DNA of 64,000 nt from Pectobacterium wasabiae CFBP 3304 (GCF_001742185.1 NZ_CP015750.1:4836001-4900000), one strand, 5' to 3'. Positions 1 through 8,474 are shown, counted from the first letter of the stretch. Program-made: numbers and translations. Notes: generated by a model from the sequence alone, not told the origin.

Positions 1-312
1 TTCCGCTTCATGTGCCTGAATCATACGTTATTAAGTTATATCTCAACGCTCGGCGCACACCGTGGAAAAATTACATCATCGGAAACGCTACAATGTCTGG
101 ATGATGCCGTGTGTCATGTTGATGACGCGCTACACTGCCGCGAAGAGGAAAGTTTACGTATCAATCAGGGATTGGAAACTATAGCCACCAGCATTCAATC
201 CCTTTCACTCGAATCAGACAGTAAAGAGTCATTAGTGATTCAGCAAATCGGCTTGCTGATCGGCCTCTTACCCGAACTCGTACAGCTAAAAAATGACATG
301 ATTGCACAGTAA
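1..312 (+). CDS. yccS: FUSC-family inner membrane protein YccS, C-terminal end (partial)
   Basis: The reading frame is open from the first base and ends at a stop near 312, so this is the 3' end of a gene that begins outside the window. The roughly 103 visible residues are helical and soluble (CLDDAVCHVDDALHC, then LVIQQIGLLIGLLPELVQL). The name rests mainly on synteny: in enterobacteria yccS lies next to tfoX/sxy, sulA and ompA, which is the order seen here. YccS proteins are multi-pass membrane proteins of the fusaric-acid/aromatic-acid exporter superfamily with a soluble C-terminal region. The gene converges on tfoX, with only 16 bases between the two stops. Confidence 0.7.
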   Translation, partial: FRFMCLNHTLLSYISTLGAHRGKITSSETLQCLDDAVCHVDDALHCREEESLRINQGLETIATSIQSLSLESDSKESLVIQQIGLLIGLLPELVQLKNDMIAQ

Positions 313-328
313 AACAGAGGGGAAACTC

Positions 329-955
329 TTAGTGTTTTGGCCCTTTGGAAACCGCATTATTCTTATACCACTCCAAAAGTTCATTACGAACGCTGTGGGG
401 GAGTGCTGCCTGATGCGTGCCACAAATTGCGCCAGCCAGCGCCAATAGCACGTTAACGCTTAGATTAGCGCGAACCTTTCGCAACTCAAGATAGCTATCT
501 TTTGCGCCATAATGCTGTAATTCATCGATATTTTTTATGCCCGCTTTCCACAGCAAACGCTCAATATCGTGATTAAGATTCGGAAGATCCTTTAACCGCC
601 CGCTCGAATTTTTGACTATTTGATCATACTGCGCCCCCATCAACGCCAGTCGGGCAAAAGCCAATAACTGCACCGGTTCTTGCCATAGTACTTCATCGAC
701 AAGGAAGTAGTTCAGCGGTAGCGGCATACCGCGTTTGGTATAAATCAGGTGCGGCATATCACGCTGCTGAAAATATTTTTCATCTTTTTTACTGGCGCGA
801 AGATAAAGTTCCCCCTCAGACACCAGCCCAAAAATCGTTTTATTTGCCGCGATACTGTAGCCGCCAAATTGGGAACGCGAAGTGATGTCCCCTAAAGATG
901 AAAAAGAATGCTGAGATTGCAAAATCCTTTTTTTGCATGATTGCTTCATTGCCAT
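329..955 (-). CDS. tfoX: Competence regulator TfoX/Sxy
   Basis: A 208-residue protein with the two-domain TfoX layout: the N-terminal domain (about residues 10-100, SLGDITSRSQFGGYSIAANK and the GELYLRA block) and the C-terminal helix-hairpin domain (about 115-195, LKDLPNLN, GIKNIDELQHYGAK). Sxy works with CRP at CRP-S sites to switch on DNA-uptake genes. The ATG at 955 has an AAGGA ribosome site five bases upstream; a second ATG two codons later is possible. It is divergent from sulA and convergent with yccS, the standard enterobacterial order. Confidence 0.93.
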   Translation of the reverse strand: MAMKQSCKKRILQSQHSFSSLGDITSRSQFGGYSIAANKTIFGLVSEGELYLRASKKDEKYFQQRDMPHLIYTKRGMPLPLNYFLVDEVLWQEPVQLLAFARLALMGAQYDQIVKNSSGRLKDLPNLNHDIERLLWKAGIKNIDELQHYGAKDSYLELRKVRANLSVNVLLALAGAICGTHQAALPHSVRNELLEWYKNNAVSKGPKH

Positions 956-1130
956 AATCCTTAGTATTGAAATGATCTCTTCCTGAACAGTTAAAATATT
1001 TGTAGCAGGAACAAATAATTAACCACACCTCCGAGGGGGCTTCAAACAGTAAATGTGTTTACTATCTCTTGCATAAAGAATATGCGAAGCGCTTTCAAAA
1101 AATCAGGTTGATTTTCACGCACACAGCAGT

Positions 1131-1150
1131 TACTGTACATCCATACAGTA
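1131..1150 (+). promoter_or_regulatory. LexA operator (SOS box) of sulA
   Basis: TACTGTACATCCATACAGTA matches the LexA consensus CTGT-N8-ACAG exactly in both half-sites (1133-1136 and 1145-1148). It lies 22 bases before the sulA start codon, as expected for a tightly repressed SOS gene. Confidence 0.93.
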
Positions 1151-1171
1151 ACACTATGGGTGGAACTCATT

Positions 1172-1678
1172 ATGCGTACGCAATCAATCAGCTCTCACAA
1201 CGTCCAGTCATCATCGTTTTCTACCAATCAACACACAGTAAAACCTTCGGTTGCCACGGGCGGTATTATCAGCGAAGTCGTGTACAACGCCGATCAGCCC
1301 ATAGTCACACACCTGTTACTACCACTCTTACAACAGCTAGGCGCACAGTCTCGCTGGCTACTATGGCTTTCTCCTCAGCAAAAATTGAGTCGCCCTTGGG
1401 TACAGCAATCTGGATTGCCGCTGGATAAAATAGTGCAACTCAACCATATCAACCCCTTGTTTACCGTTGATGCCATGGAGAGAGCGCTACTGACAGGAAA
1501 TTACAGTGCCGTTTTGTGTTGGTTGCCGCACGAATTGACGGAAGAAGAGAAAGTTCGGTTACAGGGCGCCGCACAGGCAGGAAATACATACGGCTTTATT
1601 ATGCGCCCAGAAAATGCCAGCGGGGACGCCTATAGACTGTTTCCCAGCCTTAAAATTCATTCGACATTGTATCATTAA
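1172..1678 (+). CDS. sulA: SOS-induced cell division inhibitor SulA
   Basis: A 168-residue protein that sequesters FtsZ and delays division during DNA damage. The conserved core is visible: [50 protein letters not shown], and the C-terminal KIHSTLYH tail that Lon recognises in the E. coli protein. The ATG at 1172 gives nearly the E. coli length (169) and has GGTGG upstream; an in-frame GTG at 1160 is less likely. A perfect LexA box precedes it and ompA follows on the same strand. Confidence 0.95.
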   Translation: MRTQSISSHNVQSSSFSTNQHTVKPSVATGGIISEVVYNADQPIVTHLLLPLLQQLGAQSRWLLWLSPQQKLSRPWVQQSGLPLDKIVQLNHINPLFTVDAMERALLTGNYSAVLCWLPHELTEEEKVRLQGAAQAGNTYGFIMRPENASGDAYRLFPSLKIHSTLYH

Positions 1679-1844
1679 GTAAATTAAGATTTTTCTCAGC
1701 TCAATTACGTTATATGTCCAGTAGATCGCCGCGAAGCGGTATTCTGCGGGCTTTTTGACTATATTTAATACATCCCCAAGGGATAAGATCTGTCAAAACC
1801 ATCTACTATTTGTTAGCAAGTGTGTATGATTCGTGCGTTTTTCC

Positions 1845-1860
1845 TATGACGCAAGTCACA
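1845..1860 (+). promoter_or_regulatory. Candidate CRP site upstream of ompA
   Basis: TATGACGCAAGTCACA matches nine of the ten specific positions of TGTGA-N6-TCACA. Its centre lies roughly 48 bases upstream of the ompA start expected from the conserved TAGACTTTA element at 1889, a position from which CRP can act. Regulation by CRP is known for E. coli ompA; here it is inferred from the site alone. Confidence 0.5.
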
Positions 1861-1866
1861 TCATAC

Positions 1867-1894
1867 TTGTAACTTTCTCATCACGTTGTAGACT
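1867..1894 (+). promoter_or_regulatory. ompA promoter
   Basis: The element TTGTAGACTTTA (1886-1897) is the same as in the E. coli ompA promoter, with TAGACT at 1889-1894 as the -10 and TTGTAA at 1867-1872 as a -35 (16-base spacer). Transcription would begin near 1900 and give an untranslated leader of about 140 bases. The leader holds a small hairpin (GTCAGTTGACTGAC). The ribosome site region GATAATGAGGCG directly before the ATG is where the small RNA MicA pairs in E. coli. Confidence 0.6.
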
Positions 1895-2040
1895 TTAACT
1901 CGCTGGAGTTGCTCTTTTATAACGTCAGTTGACTGACAGTAAGTCATAAATAAGGGCAAAGTCTCCAACCAAAGGATTTTAACCAAAGGTTTATTAGCCC
2001 TCCAGGTTAATTGCCGATTTGGATGATAATGAGGCGTAAA

Positions 2041-3126
2041 ATGAAAAAAACAGCTATCGCAGTTGCAGTGGCACTGGCTAGCTTCGCGACTATCGCGCAG
2101 GCAGCTCCTAAAGACAATACCTGGTACACCGGTGGTAAACTGGGCGTGTCTCAATTCCACGATACTGGTTTCTACGGCAATGGTTACACTGGTGTCAACA
2201 ACAACCCAATCAAAAGCAAGTTAGGCGCTGGTGCGTTTGTTGGTTACCAAGCCAACCCGTACTTGGGCTTTGAACTGGGCTATGATTGGTTGGGCCGCAT
2301 GAAATATGCAGGTTCTCCTTCTAACGCCGCAGACAGTGCTAGCTTCAAGGCACAAGGCATCCAACTGGCTACTAAACTGAGCTACCCAGTGATGCCAGAT
2401 CTGGACGTTTATACCCGTCTGGGCGGTTTGGTATGGCGCGCTGACAGCCACGCTGACAGAAGCGGCACTCATCTCAACAACGATGACACTGGCGTTTCTC
2501 CGCTGGCTGCTGTGGGTATTGAGTACGCTATCGACAAAAACTGGGCTACCCGTGTTGACTACCAGTGGGTAAGCAACATTGGTGACGCTGGTACCGTTGG
2601 TGCCCGTCCAGACAACCTGCTGATGAGCGTTGGCCTGTCTTACCGTTTCGGCCAAGATGACCGTGTTGCACCCGTTGTTGCTCCGGCTCCAACCCCAGCA
2701 CCCGCTCCAGTTGTTGAAACCAAGCGTTTCACCCTGAAATCTGACGTTCTGTTCAACTTCAACAAAGCAACGCTGAAAGCAGAAGGCCAGCAATCACTGG
2801 ATCAACTGTACACTCAACTGAGCTCTCTGGATCCGAAAGACGGTTCTGTTGTTGTTCTGGGCTTCACTGACCGTTTAGGTTCAGAGCAATACAACCAAGC
2901 TCTGTCTGAAAAACGTGCACAGAGCGTAGTGGATTACCTGGTTTCTAAAGGTATCCCTGCGAATAAAGTCTCTGCTCGTGGCTTGGGTAAATCTCAACCA
3001 GTTACCGGTTCTACCTGTGACAACGTGAAACCTCGTGCTGCGCTGATTGACTGCCTGGCACCGGATCGTCGCGTAGAGATCGAAGTTAAAGGCATCAAAG
3101 ATGTTGTAACTCAGCCTCAGGCTTAA
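2041..3126 (+). CDS. ompA: Outer membrane porin OmpA
   Basis: A 361-residue outer-membrane protein. A signal peptide ([21 protein letters not shown]) is followed by mature APKDNTW. The eight-stranded beta-barrel spans about residues 22-200, then a Pro/Ala hinge ([13 protein letters not shown]) and the periplasmic peptidoglycan-binding domain (about 226-350) with [28 protein letters not shown] and two cysteines. It gives envelope stability by linking outer membrane to peptidoglycan. The ATG at 2041 is chosen for the signal peptide and the preceding GAGG. A strong terminator follows. It is a single-gene unit between sulA and the divergent matP. Confidence 0.97.
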   Translation: MKKTAIAVAVALASFATIAQAAPKDNTWYTGGKLGVSQFHDTGFYGNGYTGVNNNPIKSKLGAGAFVGYQANPYLGFELGYDWLGRMKYAGSPSNAADSASFKAQGIQLATKLSYPVMPDLDVYTRLGGLVWRADSHADRSGTHLNNDDTGVSPLAAVGIEYAIDKNWATRVDYQWVSNIGDAGTVGARPDNLLMSVGLSYRFGQDDRVAPVVAPAPTPAPAPVVETKRFTLKSDVLFNFNKATLKAEGQQSLDQLYTQLSSLDPKDGSVVVLGFTDRLGSEQYNQALSEKRAQSVVDYLVSKGIPANKVSARGLGKSQPVTGSTCDNVKPRAALIDCLAPDRRVEIEVKGIKDVVTQPQA

Positions 3127-3135
3127 GTTATTAAT

Positions 3136-3166
3136 AAAAAAAACCTCGCTCCGGCGAGGTTTTTTT
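3136..3166 (+). terminator. Rho-independent terminator of ompA
   Basis: Stem CCTCGC/GCGAGG around loop TCCG, flanked by an A-run on the left and seven T on the right, starting 9 bases after the ompA stop. The symmetric A/T flanks could also serve matP from the other side. Confidence 0.93.
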
Positions 3167-3270
3167 ATGAAGGTCATCCTTGTCCATCATACTGCGGGCC
3201 GTTGCTACGCAACGTTGAAAAATGCTCCCTGCGTTTTTTTATGCCTGTTTCTTTGCCAGATAGATGCCGC

Positions 3271-3729
3271 TCACTTTTCGTCTTTGTTCAGAATGGCTTT
3301 AAGATCCTGCTTGAGCAGCGACATCTGGCTGGCATATTTCTCTTTATGCTCGGCATCTTCAATTAACTGTACAATCGTTTCTGACAAGGTCACCCCACGC
3401 CTCTGAGCGAGAGCCGCAAGGCGCTGCCAGACTAAATATTCTAAATCGATTGATTTCTTGCGCGTATGTTGGTGCTCCGCATTAAAATGGCGTTTACGCC
3501 GTGCGCGGATCGTCTGCTTCATCCGATTTTCTAAGGTGGGATTCATACATTGCGCAATCCACTCCAACACTTTCACTGGCTGGTTTTCCATTTTCAGCAA
3601 TGCCTGCACAGCATCATCCGCCGCACTTTGCTCCAGAAAACGCGTAACCGCTTCTCCCTCGCGATGCTTTTTCACCAGATATTTCCATTTCCACCCGCAC
3701 TCAAGATTTTCTAGTTGTTGATATTTCAT
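3271..3729 (-). CDS. matP: Macrodomain Ter protein MatP
   Basis: A 152-residue DNA-binding protein that organises the replication-terminus macrodomain by binding matS sites and links it to ZapB at the division septum. The family sequence is unmistakable: start [26 protein letters not shown], the central [44 protein letters not shown] segment that carries the ribbon-helix-helix, and the C-terminal coiled coil ([19 protein letters not shown]). Its place between ompA and lonH is the usual one. No consensus matS site was found by eye in this window. Confidence 0.95.
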   Translation of the reverse strand: MKYQQLENLECGWKWKYLVKKHREGEAVTRFLEQSAADDAVQALLKMENQPVKVLEWIAQCMNPTLENRMKQTIRARRKRHFNAEHQHTRKKSIDLEYLVWQRLAALAQRRGVTLSETIVQLIEDAEHKEKYASQMSLLKQDLKAILNKDEK

Positions 3730-3908
3730 ATTAAATTCTTCAGTGACCGCGTAACGTTACTTTCAGCATAACAGTTTTCCCTGATTTTGGCCGCTTTCTG
3801 GCAGTCCTCTCGCTGTTTTTAAGATGATTAGCCAAACATGATCCAACTTCAACGTGTGAAAGATGACGGAGAGATGACTCTCCTTATGCGTAGTCCGCAT
3901 TATTCTTG

Positions 3909-3914
3909 TATAAT
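3909..3914 (+). promoter_or_regulatory. Candidate -10 element of lonH
   Basis: A perfect TATAAT preceded by TTG (extended-looking) lies 34 bases before the proposed TTG start of lonH. No good -35 hexamer is present at 17 bases. If used, the transcript would have a leader of roughly 25 bases, which rules out the more upstream in-frame TTG at 3906. Confidence 0.4.
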
Positions 3915-3947
3915 CACGCTTTTCCTTTAGACGATTACATTGATACT

Positions 3948-5675
3948 TTGACCAGTAACCGACTCTCATGGCAGCATTTACTGCCTAATAATACGCCTTA
4001 TCAAACGCTATTCACTCAGGCAGCTCAGCTTGCTCCTGCTGAATTCTCCGCTATTCAGTCGCGTCTGGCAGATAGCCTGACGCTCTTTTGCCACCCTCGT
4101 TCCCCTTCCCGCTTTATGCTGTTGAAAGCGCAAGAGAACGATGAATACATGGCATTGATCGCCCGGGCGCTGAGCGCCATCAGGCCAGACTCCGGGGCGA
4201 TACATGGCAGTAAATACATCATTGAGGATCGTTATATCCGGGTCGAACCCGCCACACAGCCTGCGGATAATTTTGCCGCACAGCAATCCTGTGGCTATCA
4301 GGAATGGATCGAACCCGAACAACTCTTCGGCTGTCTGCGCAATTTCCACGATGAAATCACGCTGCATCCTGGACTGATTCATCAAGTTAATGGCGGCACG
4401 TTGATCCTGTCAGCCAGAGCATTGCTGGCCCAGCCTTTAATGTGGCTGCGTCTAAAGCAGGTTATGGCTGAGGGGCTCTATCGCTGGCAATCGCCAGACG
4501 AGCGCAAACCACTTCCCGTTGATGTGCCTCCGATCCCACTTGATATTCGTCTGATTATTCTCGGTGACCGGGAAAGTCTGGCGGATATTCATGATATGGA
4601 GCCAGAATTAGGCGAGCACGCAATTTACGGTGAGTTCGAAGCACAACTACAGTTGATTGAGACAGATGACATGGCGCGCTGGTGTACTTACATCAATGCG
4701 TTATGCAACGAAAATCAACTGCCGCTGCTGGATGCAGATGCCTGGCCGGCATTCGTGAACAGTGCAGTGCGTTACAGTGGCGATCAGGGCAATTTGCCAT
4801 TATGCCCGCGCTGGCTAATCAGCCAGTTAAAATATGCGTCTCTGTACGCCAGAGATGGTCAGATTACAGAGCAGGCACTGGTCGATGCTATTGCCGCACG
4901 CCAATGGCGTGAGGGCTACCTGCGTGAACGTATGCAGGATGAAATAGAACTTGGCCAGATTTTGATCGAAACAGAAGGCGAAGTTGTCGGCCAGATTAAC
5001 GGGCTCTCCGTATTGGAATTCCCCGGCTACCCCATTGCCTTTGGCGAACCGACACGTATCACCTGTGTCGTTCACGCCGGCGACGGTGAGTTCACTGATG
5101 TCGAACGCAAAGCCGAACTTGCTGGCAATTTACACGCTAAAGGCATGATGATCATGCAGGCGTTCCTGATTACCGAACTGGAACTTGATCAACAACTTCC
5201 TTTCTCAGCATCCATAGTCTTTGAGCAATCGTACAGCGAAGTTGATGGTGACAGTGCCTCACTGGCAGAGCTGTGTGCTCTGATCAGCGCCCTATCTTTA
5301 CAACCAATCAATCAGCAGTTCGCCGTTACCGGTTCCGTCGATCAATTTGGTCATGTGCAACCAATTGGTGGCGTGAATGAGAAAATAGAAGGGTTCTTTG
5401 AGGTTTGCCAGCGTCGTGGATTAACGGGAACTCAAGGCGTGATTTTACCTGCGGCTAACCTACGCCATCTCTGTTTACAGGAGGATGTGGTTGAGGCGGT
5501 ACGCGAAGGGAAATTCCATTTGTTCCCCGTAGAAACTGCACCGGAAGCGGTGACATTACTGACCAATTTAGCCTATGACGATGAGCAGCAGCCAAGTCTG
5601 TTAGCGGCGATCCGTGAGCGAATTGGACAACTTTTACCGCAGGAACGTAGACGTTTTCCTTGGTTTTTCCGTTAA
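3948..5675 (+). CDS. ycbZ: Lon-like protease LonH (YcbZ)
   Basis: A protein of about 575 residues with a C-terminal Lon-type protease domain (last ~200 residues). The catalytic serine sits in EVDGDSASLAELCAL and the lysine in GGVNEKIEGFFEVCQ. The N-terminal part lacks a complete Walker A/B ATPase, as in other LonH/YcbZ proteins. It is a putative ATP-independent Lon paralogue of unclear substrate. The start is uncertain: the frame is open back to a TTG at 3906, but that overlaps a TATAAT box. The TTG at 3948 lines up with the E. coli start region (SNRLSWQHLLP), yet it has no clear ribosome site. Confidence 0.88.
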   Translation: MTSNRLSWQHLLPNNTPYQTLFTQAAQLAPAEFSAIQSRLADSLTLFCHPRSPSRFMLLKAQENDEYMALIARALSAIRPDSGAIHGSKYIIEDRYIRVEPATQPADNFAAQQSCGYQEWIEPEQLFGCLRNFHDEITLHPGLIHQVNGGTLILSARALLAQPLMWLRLKQVMAEGLYRWQSPDERKPLPVDVPPIPLDIRLIILGDRESLADIHDMEPELGEHAIYGEFEAQLQLIETDDMARWCTYINALCNENQLPLLDADAWPAFVNSAVRYSGDQGNLPLCPRWLISQLKYASLYARDGQITEQALVDAIAARQWREGYLRERMQDEIELGQILIETEGEVVGQINGLSVLEFPGYPIAFGEPTRITCVVHAGDGEFTDVERKAELAGNLHAKGMMIMQAFLITELELDQQLPFSASIVFEQSYSEVDGDSASLAELCALISALSLQPINQQFAVTGSVDQFGHVQPIGGVNEKIEGFFEVCQRRGLTGTQGVILPAANLRHLCLQEDVVEAVREGKFHLFPVETAPEAVTLLTNLAYDDEQQPSLLAAIRERIGQLLPQERRRFPWFFR

Positions 5676-5678
5676 ACC

Positions 5679-5695
5679 AACTGGTTCAACCAGAC
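5679..5695 (+). promoter_or_regulatory. Candidate FadR operator of fabA
   Basis: AACTGGTTCAACCAGAC contains the perfect palindrome CTGGTTCAACCAG and resembles the 17-mer FadR site (ANCTGGTCNGACNNGTT). FadR activates fabA in E. coli from a site upstream of the FabR operator; the same order is seen here. Confidence 0.6.
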
Positions 5696-5710
5696 GCAAC
5701 AGACTTGCCC

Positions 5711-5728
5711 AGCGTACAGGTGTACGCT
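5711..5728 (+). promoter_or_regulatory. FabR operator of fabA
   Basis: AGCGTACAGGTGTACGCT is a palindrome with perfect 8-base arms around GG and matches the known FabR recognition pattern. It lies 39 bases upstream of the fabA ATG. FabR represses unsaturated fatty acid synthesis in enterobacteria. Confidence 0.85.
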
Positions 5729-5766
5729 AACCTGCGTGCTTCATTAAAACAAGGCTTACAGAGACC

Positions 5767-6285
5767 ATGGTAGATAAACGCGAATCCTATACAAAAGAAG
5801 ACCTCCTTGCCTCCAGTCGTGGTGAACTGTTCGGTCCGCAAGGCCCCCAGTTGCCCGCCCCTAACATGCTAATGATGGACCGTGTCGTTAAAATGACGGA
5901 AGACGGCGGTAAATATGGCAAAGGCTATGTGGAAGCCGAATTGGATATCACGCCTGACCTGTGGTTCTTCGGTTGCCATTTCATCGGCGATCCGGTCATG
6001 CCAGGCTGCCTCGGTCTGGATGCTATGTGGCAACTGGTCGGCTTCTATCTGGGCTGGTTGGGTGGCGAAGGCAAAGGCCGCGCACTTGGCGTAGGTGAAG
6101 TTAAATTCACAGGACAAGTTCTGCCAACAGCGAAAAAAGTCACTTACCGCATTCACTTCAAACGCGTAATTAATCGCCGTTTAGTGATGGGAATTGCTGA
6201 TGGCGAAGTGCTGGTTGATGGTCAGCAGATTTATACCGCTGACGAACTGAAAGTCGGTCTGTTTAAAGATACTAGTTCTTTCTAA
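5767..6285 (+). CDS. fabA: 3-hydroxydecanoyl-[ACP] dehydratase/isomerase FabA
   Basis: A 172-residue enzyme that dehydrates 3-hydroxyacyl-ACP and isomerises trans-2- to cis-3-decenoyl-ACP, the branch point to unsaturated fatty acids. The hot-dog fold active-site segment [22 protein letters not shown] carries the catalytic His71 and Asp85 (counting Met1). Length and ends ([13 protein letters not shown] to LFKDTSSF) are those of the family. FadR- and FabR-like operators lie just upstream, and a strong hairpin follows the stop. The gene follows lonH on the same strand. Confidence 0.97.
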   Translation: MVDKRESYTKEDLLASSRGELFGPQGPQLPAPNMLMMDRVVKMTEDGGKYGKGYVEAELDITPDLWFFGCHFIGDPVMPGCLGLDAMWQLVGFYLGWLGGEGKGRALGVGEVKFTGQVLPTAKKVTYRIHFKRVINRRLVMGIADGEVLVDGQQIYTADELKVGLFKDTSSF

Positions 6286-6295
6286 GCGTCAGATA

Positions 6296-6329
6296 ATATC
6301 GCGGGCGAAAAACTTTTCGCCCGCGATAT
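6296..6329. terminator. Bidirectional hairpin between fabA and yebE
   Basis: A perfect 14-base GC-rich stem (ATATCGCGGGCGAA and its complement) with a short A/T loop lies 11 bases after fabA and before the end of convergent yebE. There is no long T-run, but stem strength and position support termination in both directions. Confidence 0.75.
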
Positions 6330-6377
6330 CTCGTTCATATCTCCGATTGCATCCAAGCGTAACCTAAAGCACTCGAC

Positions 6378-7040
6378 TTAGCATGATGGATTTTTAAGTT
6401 CGCTGGTAATCGACTGCCGCACGTCTTGTGGTATCTTCAACTCGGTTGCTAACGCATCCAGATAGCTTTTCTCCATGAAGTGATCGATATCAATGACCGC
6501 ACAACTCAGGAAGTAGATCTCAAGCGCCTCTTCTTCATTCTTCACATCTTTCGCCAGCAAAATCGGGTCGAGCGGGTGTTCTATGGCTTCCTGTACCCAG
6601 CGATGCGCCTCGCTGCCTAATTGCAGTTGCTGAATATTCTCATCAATGCGCTGTTTCTCAGTGGCATCAATGTGTCCATCGCTCTTAGCAGCAAAAACCA
6701 GAGCCTGAATCAAACGTCGGGCACGAATATTATCAGTCGAGAATTGGGTACCAAACTGTGGATCGTCCTGATGCGTGTCACGAACACGTTTCTTATACTG
6801 GTTCCATAGCACCACACCCGCTGCTGCACTGCCACCAATGATCAGGGCATTTTTACCCAATGAACCTATGATTTTCCGAGTGGATTTATTTGACAATAAG
6901 ACACCAGCCAAACCGCCCAGCGCGGCGGGCTTCAGCAGGTCGCCCAAATTACCGTTTTTCCCCCCTTGATGATGATTCCCCTGCTTGCTACCGGAGTTCA
7001 ATAAGCCCTGAATCTGCTGCAGCCAATTATTCATTCTCAT
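6378..7040 (-). CDS. yebE: DUF533 inner membrane protein YebE
   Basis: A 220-residue protein. The N-terminus is Gly/Asn/Gln-rich (SGSKQGNHHQGGKNGN), followed by a glycine-rich hydrophobic stretch (about 35-82, GGLAGVLLSNKS, ALIIGGSAAAGVVLWNQY) and a C-terminal TerB-like helical domain (about 105-215, LIQALVFAAKSDGHIDATEKQRID, EALEIYFLSCAVIDIDHFMEKSYLDALA). It closely resembles E. coli YebE, whose function is unknown; induction by envelope stress has been reported for that gene. It replaces rmf as the fabA neighbour. Confidence 0.9.
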   Translation of the reverse strand: MRMNNWLQQIQGLLNSGSKQGNHHQGGKNGNLGDLLKPAALGGLAGVLLSNKSTRKIIGSLGKNALIIGGSAAAGVVLWNQYKKRVRDTHQDDPQFGTQFSTDNIRARRLIQALVFAAKSDGHIDATEKQRIDENIQQLQLGSEAHRWVQEAIEHPLDPILLAKDVKNEEEALEIYFLSCAVIDIDHFMEKSYLDALATELKIPQDVRQSITSELKNPSC

Positions 7041-7130
7041 TCCTCAAGGAAAAGTGATATCGCGGATGGTGTTATCACTCATAGTAATGGTGCGGAAGGC
7101 GTTTGTTTGTCAGATTGAGTATAACAATGA

Positions 7131-7325
7131 AAAGTATGGAGCGCGTTTCTACGCCGCAGCACGATGAGACAGTCCGGCGTTGGTACGTTGATCATTCCGG
7201 TTGTCTTTACGTTGTTATGGCTCTCCGTTTTCGGCAACCGTGCGCTTTATCTGGCGATCAACGGCAATAGGGAAGCGCCGAGCAATACACTCACCTTCTC
7301 TGGCACAGGCCCCCATCGCCTATAA
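7131..7325 (+). pseudogene. Decayed remnant of a BCCT (betaine/choline/carnitine) transporter
   Basis: A stop-free stretch without a ribosome site reads FLRRSTMRQSGVGTLIIPVV followed by FTLLWLSVFGNRALYLAI, which resembles the segment of BCCT transporters with the RGRTIREF-x-GVL, FLW-x-SVFGN-x-A pattern. It then runs into unrelated residues and a stop (TAA at 7323). Nothing before or after in any frame continues the family, so this looks like a fragment of a lost gene. The call rests on recognition of one motif only. The rest of the 450-base gap between yebE and the isomerase gene shows no gene. Confidence 0.45.
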
Positions 7326-7457
7326 GGCTGAAATAAATGGCTGTTTTTCAAATAGTTAATACAGCATAATTTGTTTTTCCTTCATCGTATTTTTCCCAAA
7401 TTTATGGGCTGTGCCGCATTCTTTGCTTCCACGATTTGCGCTTTATTTTTGAAACGG

Positions 7458-7493
7458 TATACTGCACACATCAAATTGAAATACAGTTTTAAA
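7458..7493 (+). promoter_or_regulatory. KdgR-like operator and promoter of the rpiB-like gene
   Basis: TATACT (7458-7463) is a good -10 with a weak TTTGCG -35 seventeen bases upstream. Downstream, TTGAAATACAGTTTTAA (7476-7492) fits the pectin-regulon operator pattern TGAAAY-R-NN-R-TTTYA. KdgR at this position would block transcription until 2-keto-3-deoxygluconate accumulates. Confidence 0.65.
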
Positions 7494-7527
7494 AAATGTA
7501 TTTGTCCGCCACAGAAAAGGAACGAAC

Positions 7528-8166
7528 ATGAAAATTGCACTGATTAACGAGAACAGCCAGGCTGCCAAAAACGCCATCATCGCCGAGTCTCTGACCAAAG
7601 CGGTTGCACCATTGGGTCACACTGTACACAACTACGGCCAATATGCCGTTGAAGATGCAGCGCAACTGACTTACATCCAGAACGGTATTCTGGCAGCTAT
7701 CCTGCTGAACTCTGGCGCGGCTGATTTCGTTGTGACCGGTTGCGGTACTGGCCAAGGCGCAATGCTGGCTTGTAACTCCTTCCCTGGCGTAATCTGCGGT
7801 CTGGTTGTTGACCCATCTGATGCTTACCTGTTCTCCCAGATCAACAACGGTAATGCAGTATCTCTTCCTTACGCTAAAGGCTTTGGCTGGGGCGCTGAAC
7901 TGAACCTGGAAAATCTGTTTACCCAACTGTTCAAAGAAGAAGGCGGCAGAGGCTATCCGAGCGATCGCGTTGCTCCTCAACAGCGTAACAAGAAAATTTT
8001 GGATGCCGTAAAAGCTGTGACCTACAACGATCTGATCACCATCCTGAAAGGTCTTGATCAGGATCTGGTTAAAGGTGCCATTGCAGGTCCTAAATTCCAA
8101 GAATACTTCTTCGCTAACAGCAAAGACGAAGCATTGACCAGCTTTATCAAAACACTGCTGGCGTAA
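7528..8166 (+). CDS. RpiB/LacA/LacB-family sugar-phosphate isomerase
   Basis: A 212-residue protein. The N-terminal two thirds is the RpiB/LacAB fold (MKIALINENSQAAKN, GHTVHNYG, SGAADFVVTGCGTGQGAMLACNSFPGV, INNGNAVSLP), with the Cys-Gly-Thr-Gly active-site loop of the family. The last ~70 residues (NKKILDAVKAVTYNDLITILKGLD onward) are an extra helical extension not found in short RpiB proteins. The upstream KdgR-type operator suggests a role in pectin or hexuronate use. As I recall, a KdgR-regulated isomerase of this type has been named spiX in soft-rot bacteria. Substrate unknown. The start has an AAAGGAAC ribosome site. Confidence 0.85.
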   Translation: MKIALINENSQAAKNAIIAESLTKAVAPLGHTVHNYGQYAVEDAAQLTYIQNGILAAILLNSGAADFVVTGCGTGQGAMLACNSFPGVICGLVVDPSDAYLFSQINNGNAVSLPYAKGFGWGAELNLENLFTQLFKEEGGRGYPSDRVAPQQRNKKILDAVKAVTYNDLITILKGLDQDLVKGAIAGPKFQEYFFANSKDEALTSFIKTLLA

Positions 8167-8182
8167 TCGTCCAATCGCTGAC

Positions 8183-8218
8183 AAAAAACCACAGACCATA
8201 AAGGGCTGTGGTTTTTTT
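8183..8218 (+). terminator. Terminator of the rpiB-like gene
   Basis: Stem CCACAG/CTGTGG flanked by AAAAAA and TTTTTTT, 17 bases after the stop: a textbook intrinsic terminator. Confidence 0.93.
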
Positions 8219-8324
8219 ATGCCAATTCCTCACTCATTTTGCCTGTATTTTGACAGTGCCGTTACACGGACTATCAGTTACCGTTCAATGCTTAGCCAGA
8301 CGCACCGATAGCGCTAAATACTGC

Positions 8325-8353
8325 TTGACCGAAGCTGAGTGACTCCCTATAGT
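8325..8353 (+). promoter_or_regulatory. Sigma-70 promoter of tRNA-Ser
   Basis: TTGACC (8325-8330), a 17-base spacer and TATAGT (8348-8353), followed by the GC-rich discriminator AGCGCCCC typical of stringently controlled stable-RNA promoters. Confidence 0.8.
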
Positions 8354-8384
8354 AGCGCCCCGTTGCCCCTTGTAGGCAACCCCC

Positions 8385-8474
8385 GGTGAGGTGTCCGAGA
8401 GGCTGAAGGAGCACGCCTGGAAAGTGTGTATACGTGAAAACGTATCAAGGGTTCGAATCCCTTCCTCACCGCCA
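8385..8474 (+). tRNA. tRNA-Ser (anticodon GGA)
   Basis: A 90-base class II tRNA. Acceptor GGTGAGG pairs with CCTCACC and is followed by discriminator G and an encoded CCA. The anticodon loop reads CTGGAAA (GGA), there is a long variable arm (TATACGTGAAAACGTATC), and the T-loop GGTTCGAATCC is intact. It reads UCC/UCU codons. Its 3' end served as the attachment site of the relic island that follows. Confidence 0.97.

Noticed and set aside
1069-1428. A 119-residue plus-strand frame starting before the sulA SOS box
   Set aside because: Out of frame with sulA over most of its length; sulA has the LexA box, ribosome site and family match.
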